From assembly GCF_021130785.1 (NCBI RefSeq), contig NC_060211.1, positions 21,747,001-21,811,000 of the forward strand: DNA of 64,000 nucleotides. The letters are read 5' to 3'. The translations under genes were made by a program, and so were the position numbers. The notes beneath the pieces were generated by a model. It saw only the letters and a program-made list of their open reading frames with translations. It was not told the origin of the DNA and made no database searches. The stretch is from Homalodisca vitripennis (Eukaryota; Arthropoda; Insecta; Hemiptera; Cicadellidae). Positions 24,701 to 33,400 of this stretch are shown one piece after another (position 1 is the stretch's first letter; each line of letters opens with the position of its first letter).

Positions 24701-27700
24701 CTTTTTAGTATAAACAATATGACCATTAATAATAATAGCAGTATATTATAGTGAGTTATTGAAACATTTACTAAAATACATTGGGACGAAAGTTGGGTTT
24801 TAAGTGTTGCATCTTTAATTATCAGATTAAAGATATAGTGACAATTTTAATTGTTAATGTATTCTGCAGAGAAAGTACTTCTTGTTTAATGACGTAAAAT
24901 ACAACGATTATCAATGCATTAACGTCAATTTTAAGATGGAATTTATAATGCCCAACGTAGTTAACAAATTAAAACGTTGGACGCTCCTTACCTCGAAATC
25001 TGACGTACTATCTAAACAATTAATAATTAAATGAGTGGTTTTAAAAAGGGTCTTTTAAACTTTTTATTTTCCATTTCATATTTTCCATTAGTATTCACCG
25101 GTTTAAAAATTTCTCAAATTATTTGGTGTTTTTATTTAACAAGAAAGTGGCGATAATACCTAACAGAAACGAATGAATATGAATTAAAACATAACATTCA
25201 ATTGATTGTGGCCGAACCAATTATTATTAATTTACAATACCCTGAGAGCTGTCTATTCAACTAAAAATATCAATATGATGGCCATAAATATTAATATATG
25301 AACTATTTCTATAATTTATCTCACAATATAAAATATTAAATTCAAAATATCTCACATAATGTACTCTTTGGTTTAAAATTAATTATTATATATACGGGAA
25401 AAGTAAACTATTTCAATTGAATACTTCTATATATTTAACTACAAACTACGTCCTTATGAATATTTTAATTTTGTAGATATTTTAAATTTTCAAGATAGTG
25501 GAGTTTATAAATTTTTGAAAATATTACATTAACATAATAACCATCAAAGAGTCATCACACATAAACTTTATACAAATCTCTTTCATAAATATTAGTATCT
25601 TAAATTTTATGTATGTGATATTAATGTATTTTAAACTTTATTATACAAAATTTAAGAGTGATTTTTTCAAGTAATAGGCAGATCTCCTTTTGAGTTTTAT
25701 TTGTCCTCATCGGTCACAAACATGTGCAAAGATCTTATCAAATAGAATGAGGAGGTAATTCGATATAGTGTAAATTCGATGGTACTGATAAAAGTGCAAC
25801 GGTCACAGACATGACTGGAACTCGTGCTACGGCTAACTCATTTTCAAAGCCCGACATCTTTCACCATAGGATTTCGTACATTTGCTATCGTTATATGTTA
25901 CAAAAGGTTGTTATTTTAATACATAAAGATGGCAAATATCTGATATCCTTTTAGTTTCTTATACCTTATATCGTTAATAAGACACTTAAACAAAGAATTT
26001 TAGACCACTCGGCCATCGGCTTTCCTGAGTTTTGATAGACCTATCAGTATAGTTAAAACCAGGGCCGTGCGCAGAATTTTATTTAGGGGGGGGGGTTCTA
26101 TACTTATTTTATTAAATAAAAAAGAAGAAACTTAAATAAGTAATAGATTAAAAAATAATACGTATGGAAAATGAGTTTATTATAAAATTGTAAAACTTCA
26201 TACTTTTAATACATTTGTAACTCATTCTTTAAACAAAGTAAAAACTTTTTCAAATAAAAACATATGTGATCTACTCTTTCAATAAGTTGATGCGTCGAGG
26301 TACAGAAAAAAAATTCATCTAATACTGAGTTCACATCTACTTCAATGTCTCGATGAATGTTCAGTGATGCCAATCCGTTCAATCGATTTTCACTCATGGT
26401 AGAACGCAAATAATTTTTCAACCTGCGTAATGTTGAGAAAGAGCGTTCGTTTGTCGAAGTTGTTACTGGTAGTACAGCCATTACCCTCAAGATTTTATGG
26501 ACATTAGGAAAAGCATCCTCATTGCAGACATCAAGAGCATCGAGAGAATTTTTGATTTTGCGCGTAAACTGACGGCGCAATAGAGCACAATTAAACTTAT
26601 ATATGGAAATAATATGATATATCCCAATCTTCAAGGGGGGGGGTTTGAACCCCCAAAACCCCCCCCATGCGCACGGGCCTGGTTAAAACCTAACCAGTAA
26701 CTGCAATCAGACTTTTATTAGGTGCTGGTAACTTTGGTAACTAAATATACTTTCCAGTATTGAGAATTAAATAGGCCTACTGTATTATACTAGAAATAAA
26801 AAAGAATTGTAGATTTTAAATTTATTTGCATTTATTGTATAATTTAGCTGCTTAAGGTAAAAGATCCATATACACAGGACTGATTTATTACTGTTATTTA
26901 TTTTTCAGATAAGCTTATGTATTAAAGCCTTGCTGAAGTAAATATAAGACACGTGAAGAAAATAATAACATTCATACATACAAACATTCCTACATATACA
27001 ATCAAAACATTATTCAAATAATCAAGTTAGAACAAAACCGATTCAGTTAAAAAATCTAAATATATGCAGCTTTGCAATAAGCCCAAATCTCGCATCGTAA
27101 GCGAGATCTGAAGACTAAAACTTTAGTTAGTCTTTAAGAAAAGTCTAAAGATTGAGTTTATTGTTAATTATTCTCATAAAGGAATAGTAAGCATACGCTC
27201 TCGTCTCATAAATAGGCCAATCGATGAATAGGCTAATGCAAAATTTTATATCTAACCTCATACTAATGGGTAGTTTGAATTTTTGAAATCTGCGAGCATT
27301 TTCCATAAAAAATTAGTAAAAAAATTATATGGAATTTTTATTTCAAAATTAATAACCTTTCATTAGAGATGGTTTGAGAAATAAAACACTCTTTACAGTT
27401 TTCACTTAAAGATGTAACTCAATTAATTAGGAACTTTCATGATTGAAGAATAATTTAGAATAAACACGGAATAAGGAAACTTATCTAACTCATGACAAAA
27501 GTTGAGTTTTTATTTGTTTTTTTTTTTCAGATCAGCAGAAATTATTAAGATCCTCGTTGCTCTAGCTATTCTACTCACCTATCCCTTGCAGCTGACAGCT
27601 GCTATTGAGGTTGTGTGGGGAGGGGTCTCTGCTAAATTCTCAGAGGAGAACCAAGACAAAGGCTATTACCTCACGAGGGCTTTGTTGATTCTGGGCACAG

Positions 27701-28097
27701 GTGAGCGTAAATTTTTAAAAATTTCATACGGTTTCATGTTGTTCTGATTTTTAGATATAAGATTTTTATAGATCAGATTTTTACAAGTCATATTTTTGCA
27801 AATTAGATTTTTTCAAGTCAGATATTTACTAATTCCTTTTCGTTTTCAGTTTTGATAGCGATCGTCCTTCCGAATCTGAGTCCTGCTCTGTCGCTGGTGG
27901 GTGCCATCGGGTTCTCAGGTCTCGGACTCCTGATGCCTACCATTACAGAGTTGGTCACATACTGGGACTACATCAGCAAACCCTGCGGTGTCACTATCAT
28001 CAAGGCTGTGATTCTCGTGCTCTTCTGGGCCATCGCTACCGTCAGCGGCACAATCACGAGCGTCCAAGAAATCATAGCAGAATACCATATCTCTTAG
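9696..28097 (+). CDS. Gene A: SLC36-type proton-coupled amino acid transporter, nine coding exons
   Basis: The coding sequence joins 9696-9757, 11697-11783, 14811-14961, 16746-16870, 19452-19536, 20578-20853, 23991-24166, 27531-27700 and 27850-28097, giving 459 residues, a normal length for insect SLC36 proteins. A soluble N-terminus of about 50 residues is followed by the family hallmark [10 protein letters not shown] (57-66) in helix 1. About 11 hydrophobic segments follow: near 53-74, 76-98, 144-164, 184-199, 208-229, 246-262, 281-303, 326-349, 368-386, 391-413 and 427-448. The family (AAAP, Aa_trans) symports small amino acids with protons across plasma or lysosomal membranes; substrate cannot be read from sequence. 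All splice sites are GT-AG except a GC donor after exon 4. An in-frame TAA at 9681 fixes the start at 9696. Gene B downstream is its paralog. Family assignment is strong; the exact ortholog is not known. Confidence 0.93.
9758..11696 (+). other. Gene A intron 1
   Basis: A 1.94-kb GT-AG intron. It contains a diverged third copy (about 10330-10720) of the repeat family duplicated at 7.4-8.0 kb, recognisable by agctccgagcatgtt and the following GC-rich gacgcg motif, plus a 15-A run near 11400. An antisense 107-codon frame at 10262-10585 lies in this repeat and resembles nothing known to me. Confidence 0.7.
11697..11783 (+). CDS. Gene A exon 2
   Basis: This 87-nt exon lies between ttacag and gtaagt. 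It completes Val21 and encodes a charged cytoplasmic segment (residues 22-49) with [15 protein letters not shown], ahead of membrane helix 1. It ends in phase 2 (TC). Gene B exon 2 has the same length and phase and shares NAPREGKL. Confidence 0.9.
11784..14810 (+). other. Gene A intron 2
   Basis: A 3.03-kb intron; the equivalent intron of gene B is only 140 nt. It holds a likely antisense LINE end near 13.66-13.87 kb and a Penelope-like GAAGAAG...TCGAAACGTTG string near 14,377. Faint internal repetition is seen at 12,318 and 12,505. The rest is AT-rich and unassigned. Confidence 0.65.
13660..13870 (-). mobile_element. Probable LINE reverse-transcriptase C-terminal remnant
   Basis: Read on the minus strand, a conceptual fragment contains [20 protein letters not shown] followed by [12 protein letters not shown]. 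It resembles the tail of CR1-like reverse transcriptases (hydrophobic segment, then FKxxL and a short terminus). It is short and degenerate, so the call is tentative. Confidence 0.35.
14811..14961 (+). CDS. Gene A exon 3: membrane helices 1-2 with the SLC36 hallmark
   Basis: This 151-nt exon covers residues 50-100. It encodes [14 protein letters not shown], then the helix-1 break and helix 2 ending in ICAHCTHIL. In many family members the residue after LAM is Pro or Gly; here it is Ser (LAMSYAF), whereas gene B has Pro. The donor is CTG|gtcagt. GC content is clearly higher than in the flanking introns. Open frames on the opposite strand here are shadows. Confidence 0.93.
15149..15814. repeat. 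~340-bp tandem duplication in gene A intron 3
   Basis: The string gaaatatctataattccaga occurs at 15183 and again at about 15525. Both copies continue through tataactggg, tactcagaaaaa, and aacaagcatatta to matching ends. Spacing is about 342 nt. Many substitutions show the duplication is old. Confidence 0.8.
15985..16541 (+). mobile_element. 5'-truncated CR1-like LINE, 3' end
   Basis: Two overlapping frames (15997-16191 and 16152-16361) encode the C-terminal end of a LINE reverse transcriptase: [15 protein letters not shown], then [11 protein letters not shown], and after a frameshift [14 protein letters not shown]. It ends with aataaag and an ATT microsatellite, a usual LINE 3' end. It lies in gene A intron 3 in sense orientation and is not functional. 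Confidence 0.75.
16746..16870 (+). CDS. Gene A exon 4, ending at a GC splice donor
   Basis: This 125-nt exon (residues 101-142) encodes the loop after helix 2, with [11 protein letters not shown] and [10 protein letters not shown]. The frame stays open past the exon to 16952, but the homologous exon of gene B stops at ATGAG|gtatct. Here the same point reads ATGAG|gcaagt. Splicing there restores Arg142 with exon 5 (AG+A), so a GC-AG intron is the best reading. Confidence 0.9.
17115..17590. mobile_element. Foldback-type DNA element, copy 2
   Basis: Arms of roughly 97 nt (17148-17244 and 17485-17580) are imperfect reverse complements, beginning gaatgttgagttaagctcca and ending tggagcttaactcaacattc. 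The loop repeats the tagctatggt motif found just outside the left arm. It matches copy 1 at 2213-2655. It is in gene A intron 4 and has no coding capacity. Confidence 0.75.
18452..18808 (-). other. Unrecognised 118-codon frame in a GC-richer intronic block
   Basis: The longest unexplained frame in the window among the non-exonic ones, antisense within gene A intron 4. The predicted protein is basic with no recognised domain. The block contains accggaagtgacgt, which looks like ETS and CREB half sites, but no start context or splice sites support a gene. It could be part of an unrecognised transposon. Confidence 0.2.
19452..19536 (+). CDS. Gene A exon 5: membrane helix 3
   Basis: This 85-nt exon lies between tttcag and gtactg. 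It encodes [18 protein letters not shown] and on to TSFKQ (residues 143-170), a single hydrophobic helix typical of the third segment in this family. Phase matches both neighbours. It is too short to stand out as an ORF. Confidence 0.9.
19740..20395 (+). mobile_element. Second CR1-like LINE remnant, reverse-transcriptase tail
   Basis: Conceptual translation with several frameshifts and stops gives [48 protein letters not shown] and finally [16 protein letters not shown]. These correspond to the reverse-transcriptase thumb and C-terminus. The last motif matches the LINE end at 16.3 kb, so both belong to related families. It lies in gene A intron 5, sense orientation, and is dead. Confidence 0.7.
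20578..20853 (+). CDS. Gene A exon 6: helices 4-6
   Basis: The longest exon: 276 nt, exactly 92 codons (residues 171-262), phase 0 at both ends (cctacag | GTG ... ACT | gtgagt). It encodes a polar loop, helix 4 ([16 protein letters not shown]), helix 5, the short PPLSSRP loop, and helix 6 ending in [10 protein letters not shown]. The LFAMEGIG motif is characteristic of SLC36 and related AAAP transporters. Confidence 0.94.
21316..21352 (+). ncRNA. Hammerhead-like core of Penelope type
   Basis: The string reads ctgaaga, then gagatc...gatctc (a perfect 6-bp stem), then gaaac. This is the order CUGANGA / stem II / GAAAC of the hammerhead ribozyme core, known to occur in Penelope-like retroelements. 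One extra A precedes stem II, and I could not find a convincing stem I. It is probably a relic. Confidence 0.3.
21604..22175. mobile_element. MITE with mariner-like ends
   Basis: The left end tacagtgtgttccataac and the right end gttacgggtcaccgtgta are imperfect inverted repeats. Similarity continues inward (aaggtatacca...tggtatacctt). TA dinucleotides flank both ends. There is no transposase, so this is a 572-bp non-autonomous element in gene A intron 6. Confidence 0.7.
23520..23860 (-). mobile_element. Antisense LINE reverse-transcriptase fragment
   Basis: The minus strand encodes [12 protein letters not shown], the PQGSxLGP motif of non-LTR reverse transcriptases. Further along, after frameshifts, it encodes [17 protein letters not shown] and LIHFSTLE, matching the segment after the YADD region. 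The catalytic box itself is destroyed. It lies in gene A intron 6. Confidence 0.75.
23991..24166 (+). CDS. Gene A exon 7: [10 protein letters not shown] loop and helix 7
   Basis: This 176-nt exon covers residues 263-320 plus part of 321. It begins [14 protein letters not shown], a highly conserved family motif, followed by helix 7 and [17 protein letters not shown], another signature of SLC36 proteins. The acceptor is ctgctttag and the donor is ACGT|gtgagt. Confidence 0.94.
26060..26681 (-). mobile_element. hAT deletion derivative with intact target duplication
   Basis: A 622-bp element with 14-bp terminal repeats (cagggccgtgcgca and tgcgcacgggcctg, one mismatch). It is flanked by an exact 8-bp duplication, gttaaaac (26052-26059 and 26682-26689), the hallmark of hAT insertion. 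G/C homopolymer runs lie just inside both ends. It retains only the C-terminal piece of a transposase. It inserted antisense into gene A intron 7. Confidence 0.92.
26206..26634 (-). pseudogene. hAT transposase C-terminal dimerisation domain
   Basis: A 142-codon open frame carries [20 protein letters not shown], then [18 protein letters not shown] and a downstream LNIHRD. This is the conserved hAT C-terminal dimerisation region, closest in type to ZMYM-like and P52rIPK-like hAT proteins. The DDE catalytic core and zinc fingers are missing because of the internal deletion. The uninterrupted frame suggests recent insertion. Confidence 0.85.
27531..27700 (+). CDS. Gene A exon 8: helices 8 and start of 9
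   Basis: This 170-nt exon (residues 321-377 plus one base of codon 378) sits after a long T-rich polypyrimidine tract ending in cag at 27530. It encodes [18 protein letters not shown], with the family's TYPLQ motif, then a polar loop and the start of helix 9. The donor is ACAG|gtgagc. Confidence 0.93.
27850..28097 (+). CDS. Gene A exon 9: helices 9-11 and stop
   Basis: The terminal coding exon (residues 378-459) runs from ttttcag to TAG at 28095-28097. It encodes [28 protein letters not shown] and a final helix [16 protein letters not shown] with a 10-12 residue tail. LVGAIG followed by LMP is typical of the C-terminal helices of this family. The intron before it is only 149 nt. Confidence 0.94.
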
Positions 28098-28660
28098 CGG
28101 AATAAACGTATTTTAAAACCATTATTGCATATGCGTTTATATCCTGACGTGCCATATTGGTATTCAAATGCAAGAACATTTCTGAAGTCGTAGTAACCAA
28201 ATGGACTGAGATAAGTTTTTATCAGGATCTTTAAACGCCTATTTAGAGACCAGAGCCTTCGAAATATCTAGGACGTTATCGAAAACCTGCAAACGGAGAA
28301 AAATCTGTGCATTTCGAATAAATGTTAACAGAGAAATGTTCCAACCTTACAGTCAATCCTGTTTCACTTCATGTAACCATAAATATTACAACATTTACCA
28401 GGAAAACTATCGTGTAAGTTATTCTTTTAAGGATCTAAATTTTGTTCTTATATAGAAAACGTAAAATTGTATGCAGTTAAGTTAGGTTGCATTATTTTTC
28501 CAACAGTACTTGTGACTATAAGAAGTATATTTTATAATTGCCTGAAAGCTGCGTTTGAAAATGTTTCGTGATCAAGACAAGAAAATTAAGTTTGGATGAT
28601 TTTCTTGTGTTTGTGGAATAAATTTAAAGTAGAATAATAAATGTATTTACATTATTATTG
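28098..28660 (+). promoter_or_regulatory. Gene A 3' UTR with candidate poly(A) signals
   Basis: AATAAA hexamers occur at 28101, 28317, 28617 and 28636. The first lies 3 nt after the stop codon and would give almost no 3' UTR if used, so the later ones are likelier. The actual cleavage site cannot be determined from sequence. Confidence 0.5.
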
Positions 28661-29419
28661 GTTTAAGAAATATTATAAGTAATTAGTGTTAACCAGGAAA
28701 CTGTAAAAAAACTAAAATTTTAAAGTTAATTAATTGTATTAGTGAGACTTGATGAAATTTCCTAAGATATTTCCCTAAGAAAGTTACATGAACCTTGAAC
28801 AGAAAACAGGTAAGAGAGCCGTTATTAGTTTATTGCATGTTCCTTAAATCAGAAACAGAAAAATGAGATAGCTTAATTTGAGGGATCTTGTTGAAGAACG
28901 GATTTACAAAATGGAACTACGTTTTAACAGACAGCCAGAATTAAGGAAAAATACATTAATATTATGCAGGAATACATACTGCTTGGAACTTGGAACAAAC
29001 GTGAGTGTGATCGCATATTGTACACCTACAAAGCACCTGTTTTAACACCTAATCCTGATGAATTAAAATGGAACAACGAAACTTCGTTTAGTATTCAATA
29101 CACAGGGAAAGTTATAACAAGTTTTATCATTAGAAGATTTATGTAATAGCCAGTTGAACCCTAATTGCCCAGATTTTGAAGTGAGAGCTCTACGTAAGGG
29201 TGTAAGTATTGTGCATATGTTCATGTGGTAACACTGGGTTGTTAGGGATTAAATAGCATTCTGACTCATCTGTAAACAGTGATAATCTTGTTGTCATTGC
29301 TTTGTTTCATCTTTATACTAAACCAAATTTATAAAAATTACTTATATAAAAGAGATATTTTGGTTCAGCGATAAAAAGATTTAATTCGGTTTTCGTCAAA
29401 GTCGATAAAAACAGTCACT
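28661..29419. other. Unassigned DNA after gene A
   Basis: AT-rich. A 60-codon frame at 28964-29146 has no recognisable motif. No other signal was seen. Confidence 0.5.
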
Positions 29420-29860
29420 TAGGATCTGTCTTAGAACTCCTAGAATATGGCAGTTACCCATCTGTGATAGCTCACATCTTCTGGAAGTTCACAGACTACG
29501 AGAGTTCAACGAATCTGAAAGCTCCCAGGTTCTAGAAGCCTTTGGTGTCCGGGAGCTCTTGGAAGTATCTTCCAGCTTCTAAAAGTTTTCAGCATCTGGA
29601 TGCTCTCAACCTTTGAAATGATACTAAGTTTAGCCCAAGAATCCACCTTTTAAAAGCTTTACCACCTGGGAATCAACCTTTGAAAGAACGTTGACTTGGA
29701 CCCAAGATTTCATCTTCTAGAAACTTGTGACATCTGGGAAATTGACCTTTGCAGCCACCGTAAACCTTGGATTCCAGCCTATGAAGGTTTTCTACATATG
29801 GCAGTTTGTATGGAGGAGCTCCTACTCCAAATATTCTGGAAATCTTTTGAAGAAGTATAC
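29420..29860. repeat. Degenerate tandem array of ~67-bp units
   Basis: Units recur with the order ctttga(a/g), accaa or cccaaga, cttctagaa or cttttaaaa, catctggga or cacctggga, and then aac or gac. The clearest starts are near 29,612, 29,671 and 29,740. Earlier units are more diverged but keep ttctagaag and tctgg-type motifs. The 72-codon antisense frame here is incidental. Confidence 0.55.
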
Positions 29861-32800
29861 TTTTAGTGAATAACCTAACGTCATTAAGCAAATTTAGAGA
29901 TAATAACCATTTTCTGTCGCAAAAGACGTAAATTTTAACTCAGGATTGATGGTTACACTATAGACAGAGAAACATATATCTTTGTCTGAGTTAACTCAAT
30001 TCGTTGTGGAAACTTTTAAATGAAGTTTAAAATAACAATTCCTTGCACAACTAGCGACAGTAACAGTACTTATTGTAACTACTCCGGCCTTCGTTCATAA
30101 TATGTAGCTCCTCCTCGGCTAGAAGATAAACAATAGAGGACAAACGCACATCACATTTCCTCAGCTACATTCGATTCAGCAGCAGCCGAGGTGGGGTTGG
30201 TAGTCCGTATGGGGAACTGCGTTAAATAGTAGCAGTATGAGATCAGTAATAATAGGGGCTCATTCATGTAATTCGGTCATAGCCATTTTTTGTTTTACTA
30301 GAAAACATTTATTAGGAATTTTATAATGTCAATCAATAGAATAATATTATATTTTAATGTAAATCATGCATTGTGACATATTCGATAGTCATAGACATGT
30401 ACATGTCTGATTCGATTACTAAATTGATTTTTGGTCGAACAAACTTTAACACTGAATCTAATTCTAAATAAGAGGAACGTTTAGCCAATGGTCGATAGTG
30501 TGATTGGACTGGTCTATTGAAAAGTAAAAAACATAATTAGAATTATTCATTAGGCCAACGTGCACTGTTTATTTACAATCTAAACATTCATGGTTTGTTA
30601 GGCTAACGATCCAAACTTTTTTTAGTAAGACTATTAGCTTATATGGTTCGTTGGGCCAACAACCCTGTTTATATAATACGTAAACCGTTGATTACATCAT
30701 TAGTTTGTTAGCCCAACGACTCCATTATAAAACAGTCGAAGCGGTTCGATTGTCGAATTGACAAATTCCTATCCATTGCAAAAGCCGTGCATCCTGCCCT
30801 GCTGGTGTTTAAAATAAAAAATCTAAAAAATAAGAGTGAATATATTTGATTCGATTATGGTAATTTACATGCAATTTGAAAACTGTCCAATAACTATAAT
30901 TGTTTACAGTAAAATAAGAATGTTTCGTATGCTATAAAACTATTTAACACAAAACAAACACACATATGTAATATTCAATGGTCATGTTGTGAACGAGTTT
31001 TTATTATTTAAAGAGGTTTTTACATTAAAGTTGTGGTTAAAGAAATGTTTTCTGTAACTTAATTATAACATTTTTGGGAACTCTACTTACTAGAAAAAGT
31101 TAATTGCCAGTATTTACCAATTGGCCAATTTCAGAATAGCATATGGTACGTGACATAATATAAATTGCAATTTATTAGGATCCTATGAAGATATAACGTA
31201 CTTGCTTATTGGTAATTGAAAGAAAACATTATAGGCGAGAGACAATGTACACTGTATAAGCACACAACAATAATTTTCTTGAAAAACCAAAATAGGAAAT
31301 TTTCCTAAGAAATTACCAGTCCCGTTAATTTTGGTGGAGGTCAAAATTTGAAAAGTGAAATAAAAGTCAAAAGAGAACACTAGAAATGACAATTTTTCTT
31401 CTGATCAACTTTTTTAGCTGAACTAAAATCAACTGACAGAAGCGTAAATAAATGTTGAAATTATGTCAGCTAACCACTATATACAGATCCTCAAAGCTGT
31501 GATTTCCACTCTATTTATTTAGTTATTTGACGGCCATAACGTGTCTGACTGTCAGTTAAATGTATCAAGCAAATATAACTATAAAAGGAAAATGGTCATT
31601 TCATATTTCTAACCCTTCTATACTCTCTCATTCGACCCCCACCTAAAAAAAAACAACCGACAATCGGTTTTTCTCTTTACAAAAATTCCTTTATGGATTT
31701 TAAGAAAAGCCAGGTTGTTTGCTTATTGAGTGCAAATTGGTTCTCAGCTCCTAGAATAATACATATATCACGTTTTGTATTAAAAACTATGTACGCATAT
31801 AGGCCTATTCTGAAAGTTGAAGAAATCTACTAGGCTGCTAAGAAATTATAATAAATACTTTCAAGCAGTATATTGTATTTAGGTAGAATATTACGGATAT
31901 AAAATATTAGTGAAGACAAGAAAACGATTTTAGTATTTTTCAAGTTTTAACCCTTTGACCGCATAACTAAAAGAGTTCGGCCCTGATAACTTTAGGCAAA
32001 TCATTAAATGCATAAGCATTCACGATATCGTAACTAAGTGAACCTTAAACTCTCATATGTATTAGATTATTTCTGGAGTTTTAATTTCTAGCAAACACCC
32101 AAACATACTGCTGGTAGCTTTTTTCAGCTTCCTTCAAAGTTTCCTTAAAACTTTTCTATTAGTCTCCATATCTTCGTAACAAAACATTACTGTATTTCCT
32201 TATGTGATGTAATTATAAGCTAGTAACTACAGTTATCATTGAGGTTTCTTTAACTGCAGCTCCGTACAGTTAACGACTAATCAGTGCCTACTGCACTCCA
32301 GGTACGTGTCATTTATTCTTCTAATTACTAAACAATCTACTAACTAACTAATATAACTTCTAATAACTACAACATGCAAACAGATATTATTATTAATTTA
32401 GCACCACTTCCGGGTTTTTTTACTTTAAACTAATTAATAATTCAGAAATTTAACTCAAAATTATATACTCCTATTACTAATTACTGTTATATAATTAATA
32501 TTTATATAATAATGATTAATAATACTCCTATTTTAGTATCTGATTTTAATTCTAGTTGCACAATTGGAATTCGTCCTAGATTTATCATAGGAAATTTTAA
32601 ATATTTTTAAATTATATTTTAATGAAATATTCATTAATATTCATATGAAGTAATGAAAAGTATTTTGTATTTAGAAGTTCAGTAACAGAAGGAAATTGAT
32701 GCAGCATATTGGCGATGGGTTTCCACTTCATAATACAATTAAACCTTTATAACATATGAAAAACCAACAAGTTATTCATTTAAGGACACAAAAATAGAAT

Positions 32801-32985
32801 TTATAATGGTAAAACTGGATGATTAATACAGGTGGATGTCATTTGAATGGACAAAATTAGAAACATAATTGAAATAATTGTAAAAACAATAAAAAAAAAC
32901 TAATAGGCAATCTACGGTAATAGGTTTTTTTGTTGTACTCTTAGGATAAGAATCTAAGAAATAGCACAGATTCCTAAAAGAATCT
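29861..32985. other. Mostly unassigned intergenic DNA
   Basis: Two local features were noted. A CpG-richer patch at 30,080-30,220 includes gattcagcagcagccgag followed by gtgggg. Four ttaggccaacg-like motifs are spaced 48-58 nt apart at 30550-30718. No coding signal was recognised. Confidence 0.45.
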
Positions 32986-32989
32986 TTGC

Positions 32990-33400
32990 GATGATTCCGG
33001 AGTGACAGGATATTCGGGATGGGTAAGGTTGGGGGTAGGGTGCTACCTGCTATCGAGATCCGTGAGGATGAATTTAGAACACTAATTTCAAGTCATGTTT
33101 TCCTCGAAAGAAGGGGATGCCAGCTCTGAGCCAGCCTCTCCAGTCAAAGTAGGCAGGGGACGTCACACCATTATGTTGAGGCTAGCAAGAACCTTTGGCA
33201 CTTAGGGAACGAACCTAACCAACTCCAACAGTTATTTCCCGCAGTAGAATAGACTTATCGGATTACCCTTACGCCCCAGAATCTCGACATTATTGCTCCT
33301 GGACATCCATAAGGTTGTCCAGATTTGAAGTCCAGAAGTGACACATCGGTTTTTGCTGCTTCAACTGTAGATTCAACTGAAAGGTATAAATCACATAAAA
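32990..33400 (-). mobile_element. LINE 3'-tail copy
   Basis: Shares gtgacaggatattc, cctctccagtcaaagtaggc, agtagaatagactta and ggacatccat with the other copies of this family, here in opposite orientation to 745-1245. It has no coding part. It extends to acatcggtttttgctgcttc, which is also seen at 43.9-44.05 kb. Confidence 0.6.

Larger units (their letters stand above)
24167..27530 (+). other. Gene A intron 7
   Basis: A 3.36-kb intron whose only recognisable content is the hAT deletion derivative at 26060-26681. The DNA on both sides (24.2-26.0 kb and 26.7-27.5 kb) is AT-rich. It includes a short palindrome (atctcgcatcgtaagcgagat) near 27,088 but no coding signal. Confidence 0.7.

Noticed and set aside
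28964..29146. 60-codon frame downstream of gene A
   Set aside because: No motif, no codon bias different from the surrounding DNA, and of a length expected by chance.
30080..30220. CpG-richer patch as a promoter for gene B
   Set aside because: The donor-like sequence (gtgggg) is weak and the 46-kb block is a better candidate.
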